Below are positions 1 through 8,623 of a stretch of DNA of 64,000 bases, in pieces (position 1 is the stretch's first letter; each line of letters begins with the position of its first letter). Position numbers and translations under genes: made by a program. The notes under the pieces were generated by a model. That model searched no databases. It was given only the letters and a program-made list of their open reading frames with translations, and was not told the DNA's origin. This DNA comes from DASSKK01 sp035690495 (GTDB lineage Bacteria; Actinomycetota; Actinomycetes; Propionibacteriales; Nocardioidaceae), in contig DASSKK010000007.1 of NCBI GenBank assembly GCA_035690495.1, positions 51,653 through 115,652 of the forward strand, written 5' to 3'.

Positions 1-124
1 TCCCGCCGCGGACCAGGAACCGGCCGCCGTACCTCTCCGCCGCGGCCGTCGACAACCGCTTGTAGTCCTCGTAGGCTCCGCCGTCGGTGACCTCGATCTC
101 GGCGACGACGTACACCTTGGGCAT
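1..124 (-). CDS. DUF1330 family protein, C-terminus cut by window edge
   Basis: The 41 codons present start with ATG at 124 and read MPKVYVVAEIEVTDGGAYED, the usual opening of DUF1330 proteins (small dimeric alpha/beta barrel proteins of about 95 residues, mostly of unknown function). The rest lies left of the window. It starts 13 nt after the stop of the GAF-ANTAR gene and is on the same strand, so the two probably share a transcript. Confidence 0.75.
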   Translation of the reverse strand, partial: MPKVYVVAEIEVTDGGAYEDYKRLSTAAAERYGGRFLVRGG

Positions 125-137
125 GTCGCCGGCAGCC

Positions 138-872
138 TCAGCGGGCGGTGAGGTCGGAGACACCGGACGGGTCCGAGGTGACGGCGGTGGCGACCTCGCT
201 CAACCGGCGATGGTTGCTCCGGGCGTAGTCGCGGAGCAGCTCGAACGCCTCGTCGGGACTGCAGCCGTGGATCTGGGCGAGCGCGCCCTTGGCCTGCTCG
301 ATGACGATCCGGCTGTTCAGCGCGGACTGCAGCTGCTCGGTGACCACCTCGCCGCGGTGGATCGCGCGTTCTTGGAGAAGCCCGATCGTGGCCACGTCGG
401 CCAGCGCCTGCACGATGCGCTGGTCGGCGTCGCTCATGTCCCCCGGCTCGGCTCCGAACAGGTTCAGCGCCCCGATCACCGACCGGCGCAGCCGCATGGG
501 GAACGCGTGCACCGAGAGGAACCCGGCCTGCACCGCGCGGGGGGCGAACTGTGGCCAACGTTCGTCGGCCTGACTCAGGTCCACGTTGACCACCGGCGCG
601 CCCTGGCGGTAGCAGTCCTGGCAGGGGCCCTCGACCGCCTGCACCTGGAACAGCTCGAGCATCTTCGCGCGTTCGTCGGAGGCGGCCATCAGCTGCAGTC
701 GGCCCCGGTGGTCGGCCAGCAGCAGGCCGGCTGCGCGCGCGTCGACCATCCGGGAGGTGTTCGTGGTGACCATCTGCAGGAACTCGATCAGATCGAACTC
801 GTCGACCAGCGTGTCGGCCACCTCGACGAAGACCTCGGCGAGCCGCTCGGTCGGGACCATACTCATGCCCAC
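138..872 (-). CDS. GAF and ANTAR domain regulator
   Basis: The 244-residue protein has a GAF sensor domain at about residues 20-165 and a C-terminal ANTAR domain at about 180-235 with the typical RIVIEQAKGALAQ stretch. ANTAR domains bind paired-hairpin RNA and act as antiterminators; GAF domains sense small ligands or redox state. The ligand cannot be read from sequence. Possible starts are GTG at 872 or ATG at 866 and 860; none has a strong ribosome-binding site. It is the third of three ANTAR genes in a row on this strand. Confidence 0.85.
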   Translation of the reverse strand: MGMSMVPTERLAEVFVEVADTLVDEFDLIEFLQMVTTNTSRMVDARAAGLLLADHRGRLQLMAASDERAKMLELFQVQAVEGPCQDCYRQGAPVVNVDLSQADERWPQFAPRAVQAGFLSVHAFPMRLRRSVIGALNLFGAEPGDMSDADQRIVQALADVATIGLLQERAIHRGEVVTEQLQSALNSRIVIEQAKGALAQIHGCSPDEAFELLRDYARSNHRRLSEVATAVTSDPSGVSDLTAR

Positions 873-918
873 TCGTCATCCCGAGCACAGGCGTACCAAC
901 GACGCCCATGCATCACGT

Positions 919-1647
919 TCATCGGTCGTCGTTCGACAGGTTCAACTTACCGCTCACGATCTCGCGTGCCAACTCGCCGATCCGCCGGTCGTGTGCATAG
1001 GCGTACGCCCGCAACCGCACCATCGCCTCCCCGATGTCGACGCCGAGCTGGACCATCACCATGCCCTGGGCCTGGTAGACCTCCAGCCTGGAGTCCACCG
1101 CGTCCTCGAGCACGGACTCCGCATCGTCGTGGCTGCGCTGCGCGTCCAGCAGCGCCGTCAGCGCCACCTCGGCGAACGCCAGAGCCTGCGCCAGCGCCTC
1201 GGGTGACATCGGGCCCCGCGTGTCGCGGTAGACGTCGAGCACCCCCATCCGGGCGGCGCCCACCTGCATCGGGAAGGCGAACACGGCGCGAACCCCGTGG
1301 TTCCCCACGGCTTCGGCGTACGCCGGCCAGCGCACTGTTGCGCCGTCGGACACGTCTGCTATCAGGACCGGCGCCCGCGAGGCGTGCGCGTCCAGACAGG
1401 GACCCTCACCGAGCGTGAACTGCAGCTCCTCCACCGCCGCGCTCGCCGACGAGGACGCCACGGCCGTGAGCGGCTCATGCCCGTCCGACATGAGCGTGAT
1501 CGCGACCCCGGTCGCCGGGAGTGCACGCTCCGCGGCACGGCAGAGCCGCTGCAGCCATCCGACCACCGCCGGCTTGTCGTCGTGGGCGATGCGTTCCGCC
1601 GAGATCAGGGCAAGGGTCGCTGCGGTCCCCTCGTCGGAGGCCGTCAT
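919..1647 (-). CDS. GAF and ANTAR domain regulator
   Basis: The 242-residue protein starts with ATG at 1647 (MTASDEGT). An upstream in-frame extension has no family character. A GAF domain fills about residues 15-165, containing the recurrent phrase TLGEGPCLDAH. The ANTAR domain follows at about 180-235 (YQAQGMVMVQLG). It is a putative RNA-binding antiterminator controlled by a GAF-sensed signal. It lies 16 nt after the next upstream ANTAR gene and 46 nt before the following GAF-ANTAR gene, which suggests one operon. Confidence 0.85.
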   Translation of the reverse strand: MTASDEGTAATLALISAERIAHDDKPAVVGWLQRLCRAAERALPATGVAITLMSDGHEPLTAVASSSASAAVEELQFTLGEGPCLDAHASRAPVLIADVSDGATVRWPAYAEAVGNHGVRAVFAFPMQVGAARMGVLDVYRDTRGPMSPEALAQALAFAEVALTALLDAQRSHDDAESVLEDAVDSRLEVYQAQGMVMVQLGVDIGEAMVRLRAYAYAHDRRIGELAREIVSGKLNLSNDDR

Positions 1648-1663
1648 GGCCCTTCCGCCGGGG

Positions 1664-2014
1664 TCAGCCGCGCGGGGACGGGCATACGGCCCCACCCCCC
1701 ACGTACCGGAGCACGGCTTCCTCCAGGTCCTCGTCACGCTTCAGGCTGTCCGGCTCCTGGCCGACGATGGACACCAGAGCGGCCGCCACGTCGCGCAGCT
1801 TGACGTTCGTGGCCATCGACCAGCGCATCAGCACCCGGAACGCGTCGTCCGCGTCCAGGCTGTATCGGAGCATCAAGATCCCCTTCGCCTGGTCTATCGG
1901 AGGTCTGCTGACCAGGGCCTGGCGGAGCTGGCTCACCTCTTGCTCGAGCGCGATCACCCGGACCGCCGTACCGTCGGCCGGGTCGGAGGCAGACCAGCCG
2001 TCACGCGTGGTCAT
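1664..2014 (-). CDS. Small stand-alone ANTAR domain protein
   Basis: This 116-residue protein has a short N-terminal heptad-rich segment (VIALEQEVSQLRQAL, a likely coiled coil) followed by an ANTAR core (PPIDQAKGILMLRYSL) and no GAF domain. It would bind RNA without its own sensor, perhaps through mixed dimers with the two adjacent GAF-ANTAR proteins. It is first in the presumed operon. About 250 nt separate it from the island end, and any promoter must lie there. Confidence 0.8.
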   Translation of the reverse strand: MTTRDGWSASDPADGTAVRVIALEQEVSQLRQALVSRPPIDQAKGILMLRYSLDADDAFRVLMRWSMATNVKLRDVAAALVSIVGQEPDSLKRDEDLEEAVLRYVGGGAVCPSPRG

Positions 2015-2263
2015 GCCAGGCCCGCGTGCGGGGAGATGGAACGTTTGAGACCGTACACATGAAGGCCCCTAAATCCTGTCGGGAAACGCGTCCGTGGTCT
2101 GGGGCCAGCGTTGTAGTGCCTTAGTCACGCTAGCCCACGCGAGGCCATCACGAAAGAAGCGGGTCGGCGGCTGGGCTACGGCCACCCCTGCGCCCTGTGG
2201 TCTTCGTCTCGATTCGATCAACGCCGAGACCGTCGCGCGACCTCGTTCGCAGGGTGGTTCTCT
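2015..2263. other. Intergenic region before the island
   Basis: No gene is supported here. It should contain the promoter of the leftward ANTAR operon, and it is chromosomal sequence next to the tRNA-Pro 3' end used for integration. Confidence 0.5.
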
Positions 2264-2290
2264 TGGTCGGGCTGACAGGATTTGAACCTG
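2264..2290 (-). repeat. Left attachment site: tRNA-Pro 3' fragment
   Basis: These 27 bp equal the CCA end, acceptor 3' strand and T-arm 3' part of the tRNA at 37011-37087. The match stops at 2291, and the following bases do not fold as a tRNA. Read on the plus strand it gives a spurious in-frame extension (LVGLTGFEP) in front of the integrase, which is a tRNA artefact and not protein. Confidence 0.88.
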
Positions 2291-2381
2291 TCGCTGCAAG
2301 ATGCGCTGACCTGGGCAATTGCGCGCTGACCTGCACAAATGCTCGACAGGGGTGGACATGGGCAACCAGAATCGTACGATT

Positions 2382-2402
2382 GGATCGCACGCGGATCGCA
2401 CG
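2382..2402 (+). repeat. Direct repeat pair, putative integrase arm sites
   Basis: GGATCGCACG occurs at 2382-2391 and again at 2393-2402, a spacing of 11 bp or one helical turn. The same motif pair with the same spacing and orientation recurs at 36943-36963 near the other island end. It lies between the core site and the integrase start, as expected for arm-type binding sites. Confidence 0.5.
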
Positions 2403-2418
2403 TTCAAGGACCATACTC

Positions 2419-3537
2419 ATGGCTGGGAAGATAGGGCATCGGGGCTTCGGGCACCTGCGAAAGCTGCCCTCGAAGCGCTGGCAGGCGTCCTATGTCGGCC
2501 CCGATGTCATACGCCACACCGCACCGTCGACGTTCAAAGCGAAGTTGGATGCCGAGGGCTGGCTGGCCGCTGAGGCACGGCTGATCGAGTCCGACAGCTG
2601 GCTGCCACCCGACCAGCGCCGCGAGCGTCGCGCGGTCACGTTCGGGGACTACGCCGCTGTGTGGCTCGCCGACCGGCCGCTCAAGCCTCGCACTCGGAGC
2701 CTCTACGCCGGGCTGCTTGCCCGGCTTATCCTTCCTGCCTTCGCCGGGATGCCGCTTAGGGCGATCACCGCTCACCAGGTCCGCGCCTGGCACACCGGCA
2801 TCGGCACGGACACCCCGACCCAGCGTGCACATGCTTACGCGTTGCTGCGGACGATCCTCTCCGACGCTGTGCACGATGGAGAGATGCCTTCGAACCCGGC
2901 GCGCATCCGTGGCGCAGGCAGCGCCAAGCGAGTGCACAAGATCAAACCGGCGTCGCTGGCCGAGCTGGAAGCGCTCGTCGCCGCGATGCCCGACCGCTAC
3001 CGGTTGATGGTGCTGCTGGCTGCATGGTGTGGCCTGAGATACGGCGAGTTGGCCGAGCTCCGGAGATCTGACGTGGATCTGCAAGCCGGCGTAGTACGGG
3101 TACGCCGTGCGGTGGTCCGCGTCGACCGCAACTACGTTGTCGGCGCTCCCAAGAGCGAGGCCGGCGTACGAGACGTGAACGTGCCGCCACACCTGCTCCC
3201 GATGGTGAAGACGCACTTGGCCAACAACATCTCGGGCGGAAAGGACGGACTGATATTCCCCGCGGCAGACGGCACGACCCACCTGAACCATCGCACCCTT
3301 TCCAAAGTCTTCGATCGCGCTCGCGAGGGCGCTGGTCGGCCAGATTTGAGGTTCCACGACCTACGGCACACGGGGGCGGTTCTAGCAGCCTCGACTGGCG
3401 CGACGCTCGCCGAGCTAATGGCCCGCCTTGGGCACTCGACTCCTGCTGCCGCGATGCGTTATCAGCACGCCGCTGCCGATCGAGACAGGGTGATTGCTGA
3501 AGCGCTATCTGCCCTCGCCGCTCCCATGGAAACTTGA
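2419..3537 (+). CDS. int: Tyrosine recombinase, island integrase
   Basis: The 372-residue protein starts at ATG 2419 (MAGKIGHRGFG); upstream in-frame codons run through the tRNA fragment and are excluded. It has an N-terminal arm-binding segment, a SAM-like core-binding domain (about 75-170) and a catalytic domain with the full tyrosine recombinase set: Arg207, Lys245, His313, Arg316, His339 and Tyr348 (HDLRH, GHS, RYQH). It would catalyse integration into, and excision from, the tRNA-Pro gene. All active-site residues are present. Its 3' end overlaps the opposing HTH gene by 33 bp. Confidence 0.95.
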   Translation: MAGKIGHRGFGHLRKLPSKRWQASYVGPDVIRHTAPSTFKAKLDAEGWLAAEARLIESDSWLPPDQRRERRAVTFGDYAAVWLADRPLKPRTRSLYAGLLARLILPAFAGMPLRAITAHQVRAWHTGIGTDTPTQRAHAYALLRTILSDAVHDGEMPSNPARIRGAGSAKRVHKIKPASLAELEALVAAMPDRYRLMVLLAAWCGLRYGELAELRRSDVDLQAGVVRVRRAVVRVDRNYVVGAPKSEAGVRDVNVPPHLLPMVKTHLANNISGGKDGLIFPAADGTTHLNHRTLSKVFDRAREGAGRPDLRFHDLRHTGAVLAASTGATLAELMARLGHSTPAAAMRYQHAAADRDRVIAEALSALAAPMET

Positions 3538-4404
3538 CGTGGTGGATGCGCGTCGCGAGTGAGGTGATGACCGGTCTCGTCGCCATCGTTGCAGGAATGG
3601 TGTGCGACCACCGGGGCGGCGGAGAGTGACGCCTGATGAGCGCAGCCGTCGGGCGATCGTGGTGGTCGGTATCCCGGTGAGGAGTTCGATGTGGCGTGTG
3701 CTGATTCCGGCGTGGAGATAGAGCTGCGCCAATACGTGGTCGGCGGCCGGCACAGGCTGTGGGAAACGTTCGGCAACGGACCCTCCTGGCGGCACTTTGC
3801 CGATGCCGTGCTCACCGAGGATGGCTGTCACCTCAAGGTCGGCGTAGAGGGCGTCGATCAACTCGATCTGAGTCGGGCCGGATCGGGCGGGCGGGCCGCC
3901 GAGTCGGACCGCGAGGCCGAGGTCGTGCGCGGTGCGGAGCACGATGTTGCGCGAGGACCCGACTTTCGCGGCAATCATCTCGGCGCTGAGCCCTGCCTCG
4001 GCGTAGAGCAGGATGAGATCTTCAGCCGGCACGGAGTGGCGCTCCTGATAGCTGCCTCGGTGGCGCGCCCGGATGCCGTATTCGGTGAGTCGGTTGCGGA
4101 CGGTGCGTTCGGAGATGCCGAGATGCGCGGCGATCGCGGCGCTGGTCAAGCGTTGTTGGACATAGAGGTCGACAAGTTGGACTCGAAGGTCGTCGGGGTC
4201 GGGCCAGCGGCGGCCAGGTCGCCTTCGTCCGCGGCCACGATCCGGCAGGTCGATACCCATGGATCTAAGCCGCTTGCTCACGGCCTTCCTCGGCATCTCA
4301 TGGCGCTGGGCGAGGTCGCGGGTGGACATCCCACAGGTCAGGTATTCGTGGGCGAGTTCCGCGTCGCTGGGCGCGGGATCTGTCGGCGGCCTGCGGGGGG
4401 TCAT
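3505..4404 (-). CDS. Protein with repeated helix-turn-helix modules
   Basis: The 299-residue protein contains at least four recognisable HTH-like modules, near residues 20-55, 80-115, 130-165 and 225-265. Each has the pattern 'Y or L ... G.S ... IA ... G.S ... V..RL...GI'. Its ATG lies 3 nt after the stop of the last Ehr gene, so it is probably translationally coupled to that operon. It may be a DNA-binding regulator, but its target is unknown. The last 30 residues are low complexity and overlap the integrase antisense, so the natural C-terminus may have been altered by rearrangement. Confidence 0.6.
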   Translation of the reverse strand: MTPRRPPTDPAPSDAELAHEYLTCGMSTRDLAQRHEMPRKAVSKRLRSMGIDLPDRGRGRRRPGRRWPDPDDLRVQLVDLYVQQRLTSAAIAAHLGISERTVRNRLTEYGIRARHRGSYQERHSVPAEDLILLYAEAGLSAEMIAAKVGSSRNIVLRTAHDLGLAVRLGGPPARSGPTQIELIDALYADLEVTAILGEHGIGKVPPGGSVAERFPQPVPAADHVLAQLYLHAGISTRHIELLTGIPTTTIARRLRSSGVTLRRPGGRTPFLQRWRRDRSSPHSRRASTTSSFHGSGEGR

Positions 4405-4407
4405 GGG

Positions 4408-6432
4408 TCAGCTCAAGGCTGCGGCGGCCGCGATCAGGGCGACGAGCGCGAGGAGCATGTAGGCGAGGTAGGCGTCGAGCCGTCCCGATTGCAGGGACTT
4501 CGCCGCGCGGACAATCCAGCCCAGCGGCGACAAGAGCGGCCGGTAGAGGAAATGATCGACGACTTCGATGACGTCGGCGGTATAGCCGAGGTTGGTGCCG
4601 GAGGGGTCTTCTGGATCGAGTTCGCGCAATTCGGTGCGGGTAAGCAGAAGGTTGGCGAGGACGTGCCGGGTCGGGTTGGCGAAGCCGAAAGCGGTGTACC
4701 GATCGGGTCCGGAGACGCCTCCTGTCGCGGAGTGCCAGGCCGGTGTCCGGCGTACCCGCAGCGCCGCGCCGCGGCTGAGGACAAGGACCAGGCCCGCGAG
4801 TCCGATGAGACCGACCGGGAAGGTGATCCACAGCCAGGACGGCGAGAGGATGGAGAAGTCGGCGAAGACCGGTTGGAGCACCCACGGGGACTTGATCGCC
4901 TGGGCTACCAGGTGAGGCGGCACGACCGGCGCGAGTCCGTTGGCGATGAAGCCGACCTCATATGGCGCGAGGCCGGCGACCACCATGCAGCCGAACGCGG
5001 GCAGAGCGACACCGATCCGGCCGAGCCAACCACCCTCATCCGCCGGGTCCCGTGGTGGCGCGACCGAAGGGGCCGATCCCAGGACGGACAGTCCGAGGAT
5101 GCGGACGAACGCCACTGCTGCGAACCCGGCAGTGAGAGCGACCGCGGCCCCGGAGATCGCCATCGCGAGTTGCAGTCCTAGCCCGTCGACGCGGAACAGT
5201 TGCATGAACGACTCGAGAAGGAACCACTCGGAGACGAAGCCGACAGTGATTGGCAGTCCGGCCAGGGTGAGCGCACCGGCCGCGAACCCCGCGCCGTGCC
5301 AGGGCAAAAGGCGGCCCAGTCCGGACAGGTCGTTCAATTCGGTGCTGCCCGTGGCCTCCTCGATCGTGCTGACGGCCAGGAACAACGCGGACTTGGCCAT
5401 TGCGTGCGCGACCAACTGCAGGGTCGCTGTCAGCAGGCCGAGCACTTCCAACCGCGGCACCCCGGCGAGCGCACCGGATGCCGCCACAGCCCAGCCGGCG
5501 ACGATCAGCCCGCCGTTCTCGACACTCGAATAGGCGACCACCCGGGCGAGATCGTGCTGCACGGTCGCGTGGGCGATACCAAGCAACGCGGTGAAACCGG
5601 CGCCGAGCAGCACGACGATGACCAGCCAGGTCGGGGGCGCGCCGAGGACCGCAAGGCAGCGCCACAGGCCGTAGAAGCCGACGTTGACCGCCACCCCGGC
5701 CATCAACGCCCGGGAGGGCCCGGGCGCTGCGGCGTACCCGCGCGGCATCCAGATCTGCAGAGGGACCAGGCCGACCTTGGCGCCGAACCCAAGGATCAGC
5801 AGGACATAGGCTGCCTGCCGCGCGCCGTTGTCGGGAACGCTCGCCCAGGAGTCGATCTGGACCGAACCGCTGGTTGAGGTGAGGAGCAGGAACCCGAGCA
5901 GCAGCGCTGCGCCGCTGGCCTTGCCGACGGCCAGGGTCAGGAAGCTGTCCCGGGCGGTCTGGGTCGGTCCCCGGCGGTGTCCGGCCAGCAGGTAGAACGC
6001 GAAGGTGACCGCTTCCCACCCGATCAGGAAGACGAAGGCCCCGCCGGCAGTCATGACCAACGCGATCCCCACCAGGGTCAGCGACCACGCCGATCCCAGG
6101 CCGCGTCCGTGGACTCGATGTTCGGGGCGCGCCCATCCGGCCGCGGCAAGCGAGACGGCGACGCCGACGGCTCCGGAGACGGTGAGGAACAGTCCGGCCA
6201 GCGGATCGACACGCAGGGCCGTGGCGCCGAATCCCAGCAGATTCCCGATCCCGATCTCACCGGGCGCCCCGGTCACGGCCAGGGCGCCGGACGCGGCCAG
6301 GCAGCCGGATCCGACGGCCGCCGCGAGGTAGGGCAGCATCCGAGACAGGGGGGCACCGATGCCCGCGAGCAGGTCGATTGTCGCTCCGACCGCGAAGACC
6401 AAGAACGCCACCAGGAGGAGTGTCGCGGTCAT
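4408..6432 (-). CDS. Ehr complex membrane subunit, HyfB/NuoL-like antiporter subunit
   Basis: This 674-residue polytopic protein starts at ATG 6432 (MTATLLLVAFLVFAVG), overlapping the previous gene by 4 nt. It belongs to the Mrp/NuoL/HyfB proton-translocating family. The conserved pump residues are present: the glutamate in IGWEAVTF, the lysine in GAKVGLVPLQ, and the HAMAKS motif. It resembles M. tuberculosis Rv0083 and E. coli HyfB. About 14 membrane segments are expected, then a C-terminal extension ending in another membrane helix. It probably moves protons or sodium in a complex without hydrogenase activity. Confidence 0.88.
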   Translation of the reverse strand: MTATLLLVAFLVFAVGATIDLLAGIGAPLSRMLPYLAAAVGSGCLAASGALAVTGAPGEIGIGNLLGFGATALRVDPLAGLFLTVSGAVGVAVSLAAAGWARPEHRVHGRGLGSAWSLTLVGIALVMTAGGAFVFLIGWEAVTFAFYLLAGHRRGPTQTARDSFLTLAVGKASGAALLLGFLLLTSTSGSVQIDSWASVPDNGARQAAYVLLILGFGAKVGLVPLQIWMPRGYAAAPGPSRALMAGVAVNVGFYGLWRCLAVLGAPPTWLVIVVLLGAGFTALLGIAHATVQHDLARVVAYSSVENGGLIVAGWAVAASGALAGVPRLEVLGLLTATLQLVAHAMAKSALFLAVSTIEEATGSTELNDLSGLGRLLPWHGAGFAAGALTLAGLPITVGFVSEWFLLESFMQLFRVDGLGLQLAMAISGAAVALTAGFAAVAFVRILGLSVLGSAPSVAPPRDPADEGGWLGRIGVALPAFGCMVVAGLAPYEVGFIANGLAPVVPPHLVAQAIKSPWVLQPVFADFSILSPSWLWITFPVGLIGLAGLVLVLSRGAALRVRRTPAWHSATGGVSGPDRYTAFGFANPTRHVLANLLLTRTELRELDPEDPSGTNLGYTADVIEVVDHFLYRPLLSPLGWIVRAAKSLQSGRLDAYLAYMLLALVALIAAAAALS

Positions 6433-7211
6433 CGGCGTACCTCCGGCAATCGGCCGAGGGCGAGCAAGATGCCGTGCAGCAGCGCGAACGGAGTCGGTGG
6501 CGAACCGGGCACCCACACGTCCACGTCGATTAGGTCGCCGATGCCTCCAGCGGTGGCGTAGGAGGGGGAGACCATGCCGCCGCTGATCGCGTCGGTGCCC
6601 GCGGCGATGATCACGACGGGACGGGCGGTTGCTTGCAGCGTGCCGGCAACGGGTTCGCTCATGCCCTGCGCGCCCGCACCGGTGATCAGCAACAGGTCTG
6701 CGTGCCGGGGGCTCGCGGTGAGGAAGATGCCGAGCCGGTGCACGTCGTAGGTGGGATTGGTGAGCGCTTTGACCTCCCATTCGTCGGCGCCGTCCGAGCC
6801 CGCGTCCACGTGGCGGACATGCACCGACCGACCGAAGGCCCGGACCCGGCGGGCCAGATCGACGCGAAGCGCGGCTAAGGAGTCGTCGTCCTCCTGGCGT
6901 TGCGGTACGACGAGCCCGCCGCGGGTCGGGCTGCCGAGGTCGGTGCCGGCCGCCCAACCGAAGCGGTCCGGCCGGGCGCCGACACACGCGCCGCACAGGA
7001 TGCATCGGCCGCGATCCACGCTCACCAGATGCTGGTCGTCTTGGCCGATCGCCGCCGTGGGGCAGAGCGCGGCGACGTCGTGGCGTTCCGGTCGGTCGGG
7101 GTCGAGCACGTCGATGGCGCCGCGCCAGGACTCGGCGTACTCATCGGGTTTGCGTGGGTAGCGGCTGGTGAGGATTCCGTCGCGCAGACCGCGCAATGGC
7201 CAGGGCATCAC
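6429..7211 (-). CDS. Ehr small subunit: ferredoxin domain fused to NuoB-like domain lacking its Fe-S cysteines
   Basis: Residues 45-85 form a ferredoxin half with Cys50, Cys70, Cys73 and Cys76, enough for one [4Fe-4S] cluster; the Cys expected at residue 80 is Arg. Residues 130-260 follow the NuoB/HycG/HyfI fold (RHVDAGS, TNPTYDVHRLGI, ASPRHADLLLITG), but the N2-cluster cysteines are gone. CNGC is replaced by SDGAD near 139-143, the next Cys by Asp/Ala near 207, and PGCPP reads PGSPP at 235-239. It resembles Rv0082 of M. tuberculosis. It overlaps both neighbours by 4 nt. Confidence 0.85.
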   Translation of the reverse strand: MMPWPLRGLRDGILTSRYPRKPDEYAESWRGAIDVLDPDRPERHDVAALCPTAAIGQDDQHLVSVDRGRCILCGACVGARPDRFGWAAGTDLGSPTRGGLVVPQRQEDDDSLAALRVDLARRVRAFGRSVHVRHVDAGSDGADEWEVKALTNPTYDVHRLGIFLTASPRHADLLLITGAGAQGMSEPVAGTLQATARPVVIIAAGTDAISGGMVSPSYATAGGIGDLIDVDVWVPGSPPTPFALLHGILLALGRLPEVRR

Positions 7212-8623
7212 AGCGCCACCCCCGCGATCGACAGACCGAAACTGGCCTCGATGAAGGCGAAGTCGGTGAAGATGTCGCCGGCGAAGACATCGGGGAACAG
7301 ACCGAGGTTGTGAAACGACGCCGAGCGCGGGTAACAGCGGGTGATGCTGCCGTCGGTGATGTCGACGGCGTACAGCACCTCACCCTGGGGTGCCTCCGCC
7401 CAGCCGATCCCGCGGCCGTCGGGCGCCGCGGTCGGCACGACGATGGGCTCCTTCGCGGCCGCGCCGTCCAATGCATCGACGGCGCTGCGTATCAGGTGGA
7501 GAGCCTCGGTCACCTCATCCCAGCGGACTCGCAACCGCTCTTGCGCGTCGCCGGCCTCGCGCCGTGCGCGGACGTCGAGTCGAAGCCCCAAATACCCGTC
7601 GTAGGGACGATGCAGGCGGGCATCGGTGTCAACACCGCTCGCCCGGCCGATCGGGCCGAGCGCACCCCACTCGCGGGCGCGCTCGACCGACAGCGGCCCG
7701 GTCTCCCGAAGCCGGTCCAGGAAGGTCGCGGTGCCCATCAGCTCGGCCACGTCGCTGGCCAGCCGCGCAGTCAGCGTTTCGAGTGTGGTGCGTGCTTCGG
7801 CGGCTGTCAGCAGCGGGAGCGACCGCACCCCGCCGGGGACGACGACACCACGGCCGAACCGGCTGCCGCAGAGCCTGCCGGCCAGGCGCAGCACGTTCTC
7901 CTTGTGCCAGCCGAATCGAGAGACCGCGACGACCAGACCCGCGGCCTCGGCGAGGCCGATCGCCACGTCGAGGTGGTTGGCGACGCGTTCCAGCTCCGCG
8001 TGCAGCACCCGCACGAGCCCGGCCGGGCGAGATACCTCGACACCGGCGAGTCGCTCGACCGCGTGGCTGTAGGCCAGGGCGTGTGCGACCGAGGCGATCC
8101 CTTCGACCCGTTCGGCCAGGCGGACTCCGTCGGCGACACTCAGCGACTGGAACCGCTCCTGTATCCCCCGGTGTTTGGCCGCGACGCGGATCCGGAGGTG
8201 CGGAATGTCCTCGCCGGGCGTCTCGATGACGTACTCCACGGACTCGTGGACCCCGCCGCGCACCGGGCCGTACGGAACAGAGAACAGGCCGTGTCCGCCG
8301 ACGCGGCGCGGCACCGCCTCCGACGAGGCGACCAGCAACGGTTCCAGCCGCGGGTGTCCGTCAGGCCGAAGTCCGGTCAGGTCGTGCACCGCGCGCTCGT
8401 ACCAGTCGGCGGCCGGCACCGAACCGGTCAGCGCCGGGTAGCTCGACGCACCAGCAGGCAACATGGCGTCGAGCGGCACGACCTCGCCGGGGGCCGCCAA
8501 CAGGCCGGTCAGACGCATTCCGGTGTCGGCGGAGGTGGCGTACAGCCCGGCGAACCTTGCTCCGCCGGCCACCTGTTGGGTGAGGTCGTCGGCGAACGCA
8601 ATGGCGCGTTCGGCAGTCGTCAT
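7208..8623 (-). CDS. hycE: Ehr large subunit, HycE/NuoD-like without Ni-Fe ligands
   Basis: The 471-residue protein starts at ATG 8623, within the ATGA overlap with the gene before it. Residues 1-90 resemble the NuoC/HycE N-terminal domain; the remainder is a NuoD/hydrogenase large-subunit fold (GGVHESVEYVIETPGE, HRGIQE, HAELERVANHL). Catalytic hydrogenases have CxxC near residue 174, where this protein has Glu174 and Ala177 (RVEGIASVAH). The C-terminal DPCxxC is replaced by EASFGLS. It therefore cannot bind Ni-Fe and should be called a hydrogenase-related protein. Confidence 0.88.
   Translation of the reverse strand: MTTAERAIAFADDLTQQVAGGARFAGLYATSADTGMRLTGLLAAPGEVVPLDAMLPAGASSYPALTGSVPAADWYERAVHDLTGLRPDGHPRLEPLLVASSEAVPRRVGGHGLFSVPYGPVRGGVHESVEYVIETPGEDIPHLRIRVAAKHRGIQERFQSLSVADGVRLAERVEGIASVAHALAYSHAVERLAGVEVSRPAGLVRVLHAELERVANHLDVAIGLAEAAGLVVAVSRFGWHKENVLRLAGRLCGSRFGRGVVVPGGVRSLPLLTAAEARTTLETLTARLASDVAELMGTATFLDRLRETGPLSVERAREWGALGPIGRASGVDTDARLHRPYDGYLGLRLDVRARREAGDAQERLRVRWDEVTEALHLIRSAVDALDGAAAKEPIVVPTAAPDGRGIGWAEAPQGEVLYAVDITDGSITRCYPRSASFHNLGLFPDVFAGDIFTDFAFIEASFGLSIAGVAL

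Noticed and set aside
2197..2418. In-frame 5' extension of the integrase
   Set aside because: It runs through the tRNA 3' fragment (LVGLTGFEP is the usual tRNA artefact), and the family start is the ATG at 2419.
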